From an uncultured Lachnospiraceae bacterium (GTDB taxonomy: Bacteria > Bacillota > Clostridia > Lachnospirales > Lachnospiraceae), in assembly GCA_902761585.1 (NCBI GenBank), contig CACWKX010000015.1, positions 1 through 55,729 of the forward strand: DNA of 55,729 bases, in the 5' to 3' direction. The stretch's first letter is position 1. Every line of letters starts with the position of its first letter. A program made the position numbers and the translations under genes. Below the pieces are notes generated by a model that searched no databases, was not told where the DNA came from, and saw only the letters and a program-made list of their open reading frames with translations. Shown in pieces: positions 1 to 6,854 of this stretch.

Positions 1-46
1 AGTAATGTATGGAGCTGACTGTTACTAATCGGTCGCAGGCTTATCC
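1..46 (+). rRNA. 23S ribosomal RNA, 3' end (partial)
   Basis: The first bases match the universally conserved 3' end of bacterial 23S rRNA (AGCTGACTGTTACTAATCGG followed by a GGCTTATCC-like terminus). The gene begins before the window. The exact 3' boundary near 46 is estimated from the usual pairing of the 23S ends. No 5S rRNA is seen between this end and the tRNA genes. Confidence 0.8.
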
Positions 47-132
47 AAAAGGCACAATGGTTTGTGAGTTTGGAAACGGATAGAAAAGGGAATGTCAGGA
101 TAAAGATTTTGTGTGCGGTTTTCAAGGTATAA

Positions 133-206
133 GGCCCAGTGGCTCAGTTGGTTAGAGCGCCGCCCTGTCACGGCGGAGGTCACCGGTTCGAACCCGGTCT
201 GGGTCG
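133..206 (+). tRNA. tRNA-Asp (anticodon GTC)
   Basis: A complete cloverleaf is visible. The acceptor stem GGCCCAG pairs with CTGGGTC, with discriminator G206. The anticodon stem CCGCC/GGCGG encloses CTGTCAC, giving anticodon GTC. The T arm contains GGTTCGAACCC. CCA is not encoded. It is first in a five-tRNA array behind the rRNA operon. Confidence 0.96.
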
Positions 207-252
207 TTTCCCATCGAATTCATCGTATGATCGATGATGCGGTCCGTAATAC

Positions 253-325
253 GCCGATGTGGCTCAATTGGCAGAGCAGCTGATTTGTAATCAGCAGGTT
301 ATCGGTTCGAGTCCGATCATCGGCT
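253..325 (+). tRNA. tRNA-Thr (anticodon TGT)
   Basis: The acceptor stem GCCGATG pairs with CATCGGC, with discriminator T325. The anticodon stem GCTGA/TCAGC encloses TTTGTAA, giving anticodon TGT. The T loop is GGTTCGAGTCC. CCA is not encoded. Confidence 0.96.
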
Positions 326-397
326 TTCTTATTCTTCTGTTGATTTCTTTGAAATCATCATGTAGAATAAAGGTTGCTGAATACATTCAGCGAATAT

Positions 398-479
398 GGA
401 TGGCTTCCCGAGTGGCCAAAGGGGACAGACTGTAAATCTGCTGCAAATTGCTTCGGTGGTTCGAATCCACCGCCATCCA
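398..479 (+). tRNA. tRNA-Tyr (anticodon GTA)
   Basis: A class II tRNA of 82 nt with a long variable arm. The acceptor stem GGATGGC pairs with GCCATCC, with discriminator A479. The anticodon loop CTGTAAA gives GTA. The T loop is GGTTCGAATCC. The long variable arm fits bacterial tRNA-Tyr. Confidence 0.95.
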
Positions 480-520
480 TTCAGATTAGAAGTAAACCTC
501 TGATCTGTAAAATTTTATAG

Positions 521-594
521 CGCGGGGTAGAGCAGTCTGGAAGCTCGTCGGGCTCATAACCCGGAGGTCGTAGGTTCAAATCCTTCCCCCGCAA
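521..594 (+). tRNA. Initiator tRNA-fMet (anticodon CAT)
   Basis: The anticodon loop CTCATAA gives CAT. Two hallmarks mark this as initiator rather than elongator tRNA-Met. Position 1 is C and faces A at position 72 (a C1-A72 mismatch). The anticodon stem has three consecutive G-C pairs (GGG/CCC). Discriminator A594. Confidence 0.94.
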
Positions 595-600
595 CTATAT

Positions 601-673
601 GCCCAGATAGCTCAGTTGGTAGAGCGGAGGACTGAAAATCCTTATGTCGCCGGTTCGATTCCTGCTCTGGGCA
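601..673 (+). tRNA. tRNA-Phe (anticodon GAA)
   Basis: The acceptor stem GCCCAGA pairs with TCTGGGC, with discriminator A673. The anticodon loop CTGAAAA gives GAA. It lies only 6 nt after tRNA-fMet and is the last gene of the array, directly before an intrinsic terminator. Confidence 0.95.
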
Positions 674-683
674 TATTTTTTTG

Positions 684-723
684 CTCTGGAATACCGTAAT
701 TATGCGGGTTCCAGAGTTTTTTA
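684..723 (+). terminator. Intrinsic terminator of the rRNA-tRNA operon
   Basis: CTCTGGAA (684-691) pairs with TTCCAGAG (709-716) and is followed at once by a run of T. The position right behind tRNA-Phe fits the end of the rRNA-tRNA transcript. Confidence 0.85.
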
Positions 724-731
724 TATGCCGT

Positions 732-775
732 TTTTAGCAACGATTTTAGCAAAGCTCATGCAATAACTCATGCAA
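732..775. repeat. Short direct repeats behind the tRNA array
   Basis: Two pairs of 9-bp direct repeats occur back to back. TTTTAGCAA is at 732 and 744, and CTCATGCAA is at 755 and 767. All four share an end of the form (A/T)GCAA with an 11-12 bp period. Short repeats of this kind next to a tRNA 3' end can be integrase arm sites, but no integrase gene is present, so a relic is only a guess. Confidence 0.45.
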
Positions 776-808
776 AATAGAATAGAAAAAGAATCAGATT
801 CTCTATTT

Positions 809-839
809 GCAGCCGGTATCTTTACATAATACCGGCTGC
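809..839. promoter_or_regulatory. Strong 11-bp hairpin upstream of the MATE gene
   Basis: A perfect 11-bp inverted repeat (GCAGCCGGTAT, 809-819, and its complement at 829-839) with a 9-nt loop. No T run follows. It could be an operator or a 5' leader hairpin of the exporter gene. It lies about 13 nt before the AGAGGAG site. Confidence 0.45.
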
Positions 840-895
840 TGATGATATAACAGAGGAGATGGATGTCAGTGAGAGACGGTGGGAGGGAGACAGGG

Positions 896-2284
896 ATGAG
901 GAAATTACAGTTCTATGACAGATCAAAGATTAACTTCGGAGATCTGTTGTTTGACAGACAGGCGCTGCGCCGTCTCCTGATCCCGCTGATGGCTGAACAG
1001 CTGCTCAACACACTGATGGGCATGATGGATACGGTCATGGTCGCCAGATGCGGAAGCGCAGCAATTTCCGCAGTTTCCCTGGTCGATGCAATCAATGTGC
1101 TTGTGATTCAGGTATTTGAGGCGCTGGCAGCCGGCGGAACCATTATCTGTTCCTTCTATATCGGCAGACAGGACAGAGAGCGTGCGAACCGTTCCGCAGA
1201 GCAGATTGTGCTGACGAACATCGTACTGTCGGTTGCGCTGACAGCCGTCTGTGTCGTGCTCAGAGTACCGCTGCTTCATCTGGTTTTCGGAACGGTCGAG
1301 CCGGATGTGATGCGGAATTCGCTCATTTACTTCCTGATCACGGCGCTCTCTTATCCCTTTATTGCGCTTTCAAACTGCGGAGCCGCATTCTATCGTGCCG
1401 ACGGGGAGAGCCGCTTTCCGATGCTGATTGCAGCGCTGTGCAACGGAACCAATATCGGAGGGAACGCGATTCTTATCTTTGGCTTGAATCTTGGCGTTGC
1501 CGGTGCCGCATACGCAACGCTGGGATCCAGGATTCTGAATGCGCTGATATTGTTCGTCATGCTTCGAAAGGACCGCCAGCAGATTGTACTTCGCCGGTAT
1601 CTGGTCAAACCGAAATGGGATACCATCCGGGATGTTCTGTCGATCAGTGTGCCAGCCGGAATCGAGAACGGGATGTTCCAGTTTGGGAAACTGGTCATTC
1701 AATCCTCTGTTTCACTTCTGGGAACAACATCGATCGCAGCACAGGCACTGACAATTCTTTTGGAAAGTCTGAACGGGATCGCCGCAATCGGAATCGGGAT
1801 TGGCCTGATGACGGTTGTAGGACAGACCATCGGCGCAGGGCGGAGAGAAGAGGCAAAATACTACATTGTCAGGCTGACAAAGCTGGCGTACCTCGTCGTG
1901 TTTTTGAGCGTTCTGGCTGTTCTAATTCTCACGAAGCCGGTCATTTTCCTGGCAGGGCTTGAGCCGGCTGCCGGGAAGATGTGCTTTCAGATGATGATCT
2001 TTATCAGTATCGTAAAGCCGATTGTGTGGGTACCGGCGTTCATCCCTGCGTATGGCCTGCGGGCAGCAGGCGATGTTCGTTTTTCAATGATCACGTCAAG
2101 CATCACGATGTGGACAGCGAGAGTCATTCTGGCTGTTGTCCTGATTCGCGTTTTCCATGTCGGTCCGATTGCGGTGTGGATCGGAATGGCTGTAGACTGG
2201 ACCCTGCGGGGGATCATATTCTTGCATCGCTACCTGAGCATGAAATGGCTGGACCGGAAGATTGTCAGCAGCTCTGCGATCTGA
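896..2284 (+). CDS. MATE family efflux transporter
   Basis: A polytopic membrane protein of 462 aa with about 12 predicted hydrophobic segments in two similar halves. Near the N-terminus is the family-typical stretch LMAEQLLNTLMGMMDTVMV. The family exports drugs or metabolites from the cytoplasm using a Na+ or H+ gradient; the substrate cannot be read from sequence. I chose ATG 896 because GGGAGGGAG lies 8-9 nt before it. An in-frame ATG at 863 behind AGAGGAG would add 11 residues and is also possible. It follows the rRNA/tRNA block and precedes ddl in the same direction, with a 162-nt gap, so co-transcription is uncertain. Confidence 0.9.
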   Translation: MRKLQFYDRSKINFGDLLFDRQALRRLLIPLMAEQLLNTLMGMMDTVMVARCGSAAISAVSLVDAINVLVIQVFEALAAGGTIICSFYIGRQDRERANRSAEQIVLTNIVLSVALTAVCVVLRVPLLHLVFGTVEPDVMRNSLIYFLITALSYPFIALSNCGAAFYRADGESRFPMLIAALCNGTNIGGNAILIFGLNLGVAGAAYATLGSRILNALILFVMLRKDRQQIVLRRYLVKPKWDTIRDVLSISVPAGIENGMFQFGKLVIQSSVSLLGTTSIAAQALTILLESLNGIAAIGIGIGLMTVVGQTIGAGRREEAKYYIVRLTKLAYLVVFLSVLAVLILTKPVIFLAGLEPAAGKMCFQMMIFISIVKPIVWVPAFIPAYGLRAAGDVRFSMITSSITMWTARVILAVVLIRVFHVGPIAVWIGMAVDWTLRGIIFLHRYLSMKWLDRKIVSSSAI

Positions 2285-2366
2285 CGGAGGTTTCATATGT
2301 GCTCATATGTGATATGATAAGAAGGCTGCGCGGTTCTGACGAAGCAGGATGAAGTTCAAGACGAAA

Positions 2367-2393
2367 TCAGGCAAGCCGTCGCGGCACGCCTGA
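2367..2393. promoter_or_regulatory. Two-tier hairpin in the MATE-ddl gap
   Basis: TCAGGC (2367-2372) pairs with GCCTGA (2388-2393), and inside it GCCG pairs with CGGC around a TCG loop. There is no T run, so it is a weak terminator candidate or a leader hairpin 54 nt upstream of ddl. Confidence 0.35.
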
Positions 2394-2446
2394 CAATCAT
2401 CAGCAGATTGAGGATTCTATCGACATAGAACAAGGGGAGAAGGAAC

Positions 2447-3529
2447 ATGAAACAGACACTTCTGGCGGTTTTCGGGGGCCGCTCAACGGAACATGAGATT
2501 TCCTGTAAGTCGGTTGTCAATATTGTCGGGAACATCGATACGGAGAAGTACGATGTGATCCTGGCTGGCATCACGAAAGAAGGGGAATGGCTGCTGGCAG
2601 ATTCGCTGAAATCGGTCGAGGATGGAAGCTGGTATGATTCGAAGGTTCACGCGGTTCTGCTTCCGGACGGGAAGCTGCAGTCCCTCCTGGTCACAGATGA
2701 GGAAGGGAGGATGTCCTTCCGGAAGGTGGATGTGATCTTTCCAGCTCTTCATGGAAAAAATGGGGAGGACGGAACGATTCAGGGACTCTTTGAGCTGAGC
2801 CGAATCCCGTACGTCGGCTGTGGTGTTCTGGCGTCTGCGGTGTCGATGGACAAGCTTTATACAAAGATCATCGCGGAGGCACCGCTTCGCTCCATCGGTG
2901 TCCGTCAGGCGGACTATGTCAGTGTTATCGGGAAGCAGCTTGAGGATATGGCGGATAATGTCGCGCGGGTGGAGGCGAAGTTCTCCTATCCGGTCTTCAT
3001 CAAGCCGTCGAATGCAGGATCGAGCTGTGGTGTCACGAAGGCGCACAACAGACAGGAGCTGATTGACGGAATACGGAAAGCGTTCACGGTGGATCAGAAG
3101 GTATTGATTGAGGAAACAATCGTTGGGAGAGAAGTGGAGTGTGCTGTTTTCCGGGACAAGGACGGCAATGTGAAGGCATCCGGTGTCGGAGAGATTCTGG
3201 CAGCAGCCGATTTTTACGATTATGACGCGAAGTATAACAATCCGCAGTCGGAGACAGACACGAATCCGGAGATGGATGAGAAGGACCGTGAGCTGATCCG
3301 GAAAGCGGCGGTTGCCGTTTTTGAGGCGGTTGATGGCTATTCTCTGGCAAGGGTTGACTTTTTCCTGACGAAGGAAGGACCTGTTTTCAACGAGCTGAAC
3401 ACACTGCCGGGATTCACGGCGATCTCCATGTATCCGATGCTCTGGGAAGCGCAGGGAGTCAGCAAGAAGGAGCTGATTCAGGCGCTGATAGATACCGCGT
3501 ATACCAGACACCCGGAAAATACATATTGA
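2447..3529 (+). CDS. ddl: D-alanine--D-alanine ligase
   Basis: 360 aa, the usual Ddl length. The enzyme joins two D-alanines with ATP to form the dipeptide used in the peptidoglycan pentapeptide, in the cytoplasm. Seen in the sequence: the N-terminal GGRSTEHE signature (residues 10-17), the ATP-grasp stretch with FIKPSNAGSSCGV, the EEEIVGREVE-like region, and the C-terminal FNELNTLPGF with metal-binding Glu and Asn. The omega-loop reads FYDYDAKY, which resembles D-Ala-specific ligases rather than VanA/VanB D-lactate ligases. The start has GGGGAGAAGGAAC before the ATG. A bidirectional terminator follows. Confidence 0.95.
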   Translation: MKQTLLAVFGGRSTEHEISCKSVVNIVGNIDTEKYDVILAGITKEGEWLLADSLKSVEDGSWYDSKVHAVLLPDGKLQSLLVTDEEGRMSFRKVDVIFPALHGKNGEDGTIQGLFELSRIPYVGCGVLASAVSMDKLYTKIIAEAPLRSIGVRQADYVSVIGKQLEDMADNVARVEAKFSYPVFIKPSNAGSSCGVTKAHNRQELIDGIRKAFTVDQKVLIEETIVGREVECAVFRDKDGNVKASGVGEILAAADFYDYDAKYNNPQSETDTNPEMDEKDRELIRKAAVAVFEAVDGYSLARVDFFLTKEGPVFNELNTLPGFTAISMYPMLWEAQGVSKKELIQALIDTAYTRHPENTY

Positions 3530-3597
3530 AACAAGACAAGCCAAAAGACAAGTCAAAAGCCGAGCCGAATCGATCATCCGATTCATAGCGATCGAAT

Positions 3598-3650
3598 AAA
3601 AAACTGCCAGCCTGATGTCCCGAAAGGGATATTGCAGGTTGGCAGTTTTA
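3598..3650. terminator. Bidirectional terminator between ddl and the Gfo/Idh gene
   Basis: AAACTGCCA (3601-3609) pairs with TGGCAGTTT (3640-3648); an inner CCTG/CAGG extends the stem. A-rich and T-rich flanks allow it to work for both convergent genes. Confidence 0.85.
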
Positions 3651-3686
3651 TCTTTTAGGATGGATGATGCAATGATATCTTCCAGC

Positions 3687-4673
3687 TCAGCGCTCAAACG
3701 GAAAGACGATGCCGAACTGTTTTCTGGCTTCATCCATCTGGCGCATGATCTCAAGCGTCTCGCTGTGAGGCATCTCCGGGCATTCGATTCTTCCTTCTTC
3801 AATTGCCTTGATGGACGCCCGCACCTCGTATTCGTAGCCTGTGATCTGCTTTGGAACGTTCCAGCTGGCGATTTCCGTTTTTCCAGAGCCCTTTTGCCGG
3901 AAAGCAGTGATTTTCTGAGGGTTGTTGATGTTTTCGACCTCGATGAAGCCCTTATCGCCGCAGATGAGCCCCATTCGGTTGGTCGGGACATACATCGTTG
4001 TGAAGAGGCTTGCCATGGCACCATTCTCATATTCGAGGCAGAAATTGTCCTGGCCATCGACGCCGGTGTCTGTCTTCACGCAGGTGGCGGTGAGCTTCCG
4101 GATGCTGTCGCCGAGTACCATCGAGGCAAAGTTCAGGACATAAACCGACAGATCCAGCAGGCTGCCGCCGGCGAGCTCCGGACGCTGCATACGCTCCACA
4201 TGGGAGATCGGATACCCGAGGTTGGCAGAGACCGTGCGGATGTTTCCGATGATTCCGCTTTTGACCGCCTCGTCGATGATCTTCCTGGATGGCTGATACC
4301 GGGTCCAGATGGCTTCGGTCAGGAGGAGTTGCTTTTTCTCTGCCAGCTCGATCATCTCCCGAGACTGCGCTTCACTGGCTGCAAATGACTTTTCACACAG
4401 GACGTTCTTTCCAGCACTCAGCGCCGCGAGCGTCCACCGGTGATGGTGCGAGTGGGGAACCGCGATATAGACCAGATCGACCTTCGGATCAGCGAGCATT
4501 TCTTCATAGCTGCCGTATGAGACGGTAAAACCGTACTGCTGGCGGAACGCTTCCGCGCGGTCTTTGTCGCGCGCTGCGATCGCATAGGGTTCGATCTCTC
4601 CCTTCATTCCATTGACTGTATCTGCCATCGTGCGGGCGATGCTGCCCGCCCCGAGAATTGCAAAACGAACCAT
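3687..4673 (-). CDS. Gfo/Idh/MocA family NAD(P)-dependent oxidoreductase
   Basis: 328 aa, typical of the family. The N-terminal Rossmann fold starts with a GAGSIA dinucleotide-binding motif (residues 8-13). The usual EKP motif appears as EKS (residues 94-96), a modest deviation. The C-terminal half is the alpha/beta substrate domain. Family members oxidise or reduce sugars, inositols or related alcohols; the substrate here is unknown. It is convergent with ddl and has its own promoter (4840-4868). The start has GGAGGAAAAA just before the ATG. Confidence 0.88.
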   Translation of the reverse strand: MVRFAILGAGSIARTMADTVNGMKGEIEPYAIAARDKDRAEAFRQQYGFTVSYGSYEEMLADPKVDLVYIAVPHSHHHRWTLAALSAGKNVLCEKSFAASEAQSREMIELAEKKQLLLTEAIWTRYQPSRKIIDEAVKSGIIGNIRTVSANLGYPISHVERMQRPELAGGSLLDLSVYVLNFASMVLGDSIRKLTATCVKTDTGVDGQDNFCLEYENGAMASLFTTMYVPTNRMGLICGDKGFIEVENINNPQKITAFRQKGSGKTEIASWNVPKQITGYEYEVRASIKAIEEGRIECPEMPHSETLEIMRQMDEARKQFGIVFPFER

Positions 4674-4839
4674 GGTTTTTTCCTCCTGTCGTCACTGGGA
4701 TGTTGTGTAATCCAGTCTGTTTTGAGAAGCAGCCGCAACCGCAAGGGGACCACTGAATCTCGATGCGGTTCAGCAGCGTTGCGGCTGAACCCTGGAACAC
4801 TCAGTGCTCCGGATCTTTTCTGCAAAACATGATAAAACA

Positions 4840-4868
4840 AGTATATCAGGATGGAAGCAGGAATCCAA
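4840..4868 (-). promoter_or_regulatory. Sigma-A type promoter for the Gfo/Idh gene
   Basis: Read on the minus strand: -35 TTGGAT, 17-nt spacer, -10 TATACT. It lies about 170 nt upstream of the start codon. It is not experimentally supported. Confidence 0.55.
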
Positions 4869-4873
4869 GCGCT

Positions 4874-4973
4874 GAATCAGCCATGCATTGACTGCACTGA
4901 ATCAGTCGTGTACTGGCAGTGTTGAATCAGCCATGCGTTGACAGCGCAGAATCGGACATGCGGTGAAATGAGA
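4874..4973. repeat. 25-bp tandem repeat, four copies
   Basis: Degenerate copies begin exactly at 4874, 4899, 4924 and 4949, each starting with GAATC(A/G)G. Copies 1 and 3 are most alike (GAATCAGCCATGC). There are no spacers and no open frame of note, so this is an intergenic minisatellite rather than CRISPR. Confidence 0.75.
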
Positions 4974-5019
4974 AGTCAGTCAGGTGTGGAATGATGCCCT
5001 GGGTACTTCAGGACAATCG

Positions 5020-5160
5020 AAAAGCCAGCCGACCGGCTGGCTTTTCTGGGAGGGAGTATGAAAAGTTGTTGCTTGAATTGCCTGTATCCTATATATGGAA
5101 CAGATGAAGTTTTGTTTCGTTTCTTTTGTTTCATCTGATGGTTATAAGATAATGCCGCCC
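5020..5160 (+). ncRNA. Structured two-copy element (copy A) with a 26-codon frame
   Basis: A perfect hairpin (AAAAGCCAGCC, 5020-5030, with GGCTGGCTTTT, 5035-5045) is followed by TTCTGGGAGGGAGT and ATGAAAAGT. The element ends in TTTCATCTGATGG-TTATA. The same parts in the same order recur at 30524-30690. GGGAGGGAG is a strong ribosome-binding site for a frame at 5058-5138 (26 aa, beginning MKS and ending FI-stop). CAGATGAA (5101-5108) pairs with TTCATCTG (5130-5137), forming a second hairpin. I do not recognise the family. It may be a structured RNA, a leader peptide or a non-autonomous repeat. Confidence 0.45.
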
Positions 5161-5218
5161 TGTGACGAACTTATGGCGGGTCTGTGGAGTTTATGTGAAT
5201 TCTTCCGTTCAAGGTACT

Positions 5219-5422
5219 TCAGGGCTGATACAGGGAGGTGTGCCTGTGGATGCGCGCATTTTCCTTGTTCCAGAGCTGCTCGCACGGGATTCCGATGGCG
5301 TCCGTCATAAAGACAATGAAGAATGTATTGATGATGACGAAAACGCCGCCGTTGAAAAACTCGTCTATTCCGTACATCATCTGAGACAGGAACCCCATAT
5401 TGTGTTGTTTTCTGTTTTCCAT
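5219..5422 (-). pseudogene. N-terminal stub of a GPH-family sugar symporter
   Basis: From ATG 5422 the frame reads MENRKQHNMGFLSQMMYGID and then GGVFVIINTFF and FMTDAIGIP. This resembles the first transmembrane helix region of glycoside-pentoside-hexuronide:cation symporters, which normally run to about 450-500 aa. After roughly 46 residues the similarity stops (from CEQLWNKENARI on), and no continuation is seen in any frame. GAGGG lies 5 nt upstream of the ATG. It is most simply the remnant of a transporter lost by deletion. The match is by eye and should be confirmed by search. Confidence 0.6.
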
Positions 5423-5553
5423 AATCCCTCATGATTTCTGTAAACTCAGATCCGTAGCACTATATTACACGTATTATGTAAATATTGGGGGAAAATAGTT
5501 GTTAAAATGGGTAAGCAAAGTCAATAATATACACTGAATATTGTTTCTGTGAC

Positions 5554-5582
5554 TTGATTCAGAAAAGAAGCCAAATTATACT
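5554..5582 (+). promoter_or_regulatory. Sigma-A type promoter for the DUF4428-like gene
   Basis: TTGATT (5554-5559), 17-nt spacer, TATACT (5577-5582), about 46 nt upstream of the start codon in an AT-rich stretch. Confidence 0.6.
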
Positions 5583-5627
5583 TAACTTATCACATGGCCA
5601 TCATCATATGCCTATAAGGAGAACAGT

Positions 5628-6785
5628 ATGGGACTATTTGGAAAGGTGTTTGAAAAAAAGGAGTGCAGCATCTGCGGAGGCGAGATCGGACTTCTTGGAA
5701 ACAGAAAGCTGACGGATGGCAATCTCTGCAAGAACTGTGCGAAGAAGCTGTCCCCCTGGTTTGAGGAACGGAGGCAGAGCACGGTGGAGGACATCCGCCG
5801 GCAGCTGGACTACCGTGAGATGAACAAAGAGGCGGTCCGGGCATTTCAGGTGACAAGAGATATCGCGACAGACAGGTACCACGTGTTCGTAGATCAGGGC
5901 AAGGGACAGTTCACGGTTGCATCGAAGCTGGATGAGCAGGAGAATCCGGATATTGTAAGCCTGTCGCAGGTGACAGGCTGCAGGCTTGAGGTGAAGGAAG
6001 ACCGGGATGAGGAGAAGTACAAGGACAACGACGGAAACATGAGGAGCTATGTCCCGCCGCATTTTAAGTATTCATATGATTATGTGATGCATATCTCGGT
6101 CAATTCGCCGTGGTTTGACGATATGGATTTCCAGATGAACACGTTCTCTGTAGAGGACCACGAGCGTGGAAAAATGATGGCGATGGAGCAGGCGGGGAAT
6201 GAGATTGTCGCTCTGCTGACCGGGCGTACAGTGCAGATGGCAGGAGGCTTCGGAGCAGCCGGGGCGGGATATCCGGGCAGCCAGGCAGCTTATGGAAATC
6301 CTGCAGCAGGCGGATACAGCGGTGTGCCGGGCGGACAGGGCTTCAGCCAGCCCAATGGCATGTATGGTGTTCAGAACCAAGGCGGTGCATACGGCCAGCC
6401 CAATGGCATGTATGGTGTTCAGAACCAGGGCGGTGCATACGGCCAGCCCAATGGCATGTACGGTGTTCAGAACCAGAATGGTGCATACGGGCAGCAAAAC
6501 GGGATGTACGGTGTCCAGAATCAGAATGGTGCATACGGGCAGCAAAACGGGATGTACGGTGCCCAGAATCAGAACGGCGCATACGGGCAGCAAAACGGGA
6601 TGTACGGCGCCCAGAATCAGAACGGCGCATATGGTCAGCCAAATAACGTATATGGTGGTCAGGGCGGAGCATATGGTGCTGTCGTCCGGTGTGACAAGTG
6701 CGGATGGACCTCTCAGCCAGGGGAACCGGTTCCGACCTTCTGTCCGGAGTGTGGCGACCCGATCACGCAGAATGACATGGTATAA
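5628..6785 (+). CDS. DUF4428-like protein with repeat-rich tail and C-terminal zinc ribbon
   Basis: 385 aa in three parts. Residues about 15-60 hold a Cys4 motif (CSICGGEIG and CKNC) typical of DUF4428. Residues about 60-205 form a globular domain that contains VEDHERGKMMAMEQAGNEIV. Residues about 205-345 are Gly/Gln/Asn/Tyr-rich with six near-identical 16-residue repeats (QPNGMYGVQNQGGAYG). The last 35 residues are a second zinc ribbon (CDKCGW and CPECGDP). There is no signal peptide or membrane segment. The start has AAGGAG upstream. The gene has its own promoter and a strong terminator, so it is monocistronic. Function unknown; the tail looks disordered and prion-like. Confidence 0.85.
   Translation: MGLFGKVFEKKECSICGGEIGLLGNRKLTDGNLCKNCAKKLSPWFEERRQSTVEDIRRQLDYREMNKEAVRAFQVTRDIATDRYHVFVDQGKGQFTVASKLDEQENPDIVSLSQVTGCRLEVKEDRDEEKYKDNDGNMRSYVPPHFKYSYDYVMHISVNSPWFDDMDFQMNTFSVEDHERGKMMAMEQAGNEIVALLTGRTVQMAGGFGAAGAGYPGSQAAYGNPAAGGYSGVPGGQGFSQPNGMYGVQNQGGAYGQPNGMYGVQNQGGAYGQPNGMYGVQNQNGAYGQQNGMYGVQNQNGAYGQQNGMYGAQNQNGAYGQQNGMYGAQNQNGAYGQPNNVYGGQGGAYGAVVRCDKCGWTSQPGEPVPTFCPECGDPITQNDMV
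6348..6662. repeat. 48-bp in-frame tandem repeat
   Basis: Six full copies start at 6348, 6396, 6444, 6492, 6540 and 6588, with a partial seventh at 6636. Each encodes 16 residues of the form Q(P/Q)NGMYG(V/A)QNQ(G/N)GAYG. Adjacent copies are the most alike, pointing to recent local duplication. Confidence 0.9.
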
Positions 6786-6799
6786 CTTCATACAGTCCG

Positions 6800-6846
6800 A
6801 AAATGCGCAGGCCTGAATCATACATGGATCGGGACCTGCGCATTTT
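6800..6846. terminator. Bidirectional terminator between DUF4428-like gene and GH43 gene
   Basis: AAAATGCGCAGG (6800-6811) pairs perfectly with CCTGCGCATTTT (6835-6846). Convergent genes end on both sides, so it can serve both. Confidence 0.85.
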
Positions 6847-6854
6847 CTGGCCTG

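Noticed and set aside
2483..4057. 524-aa open frame on the minus strand across ddl
   Set aside because: It is antisense to ddl and runs into the Gfo/Idh gene; composition is Arg/Ser/His-rich with no family motifs, typical of shadow frames in GC-rich DNA.
5095..5310. 71-aa frame in the gap before the DUF4428-like gene
   Set aside because: It has no ribosome site and overlaps both the two-copy element and the transporter stub; residues look random.
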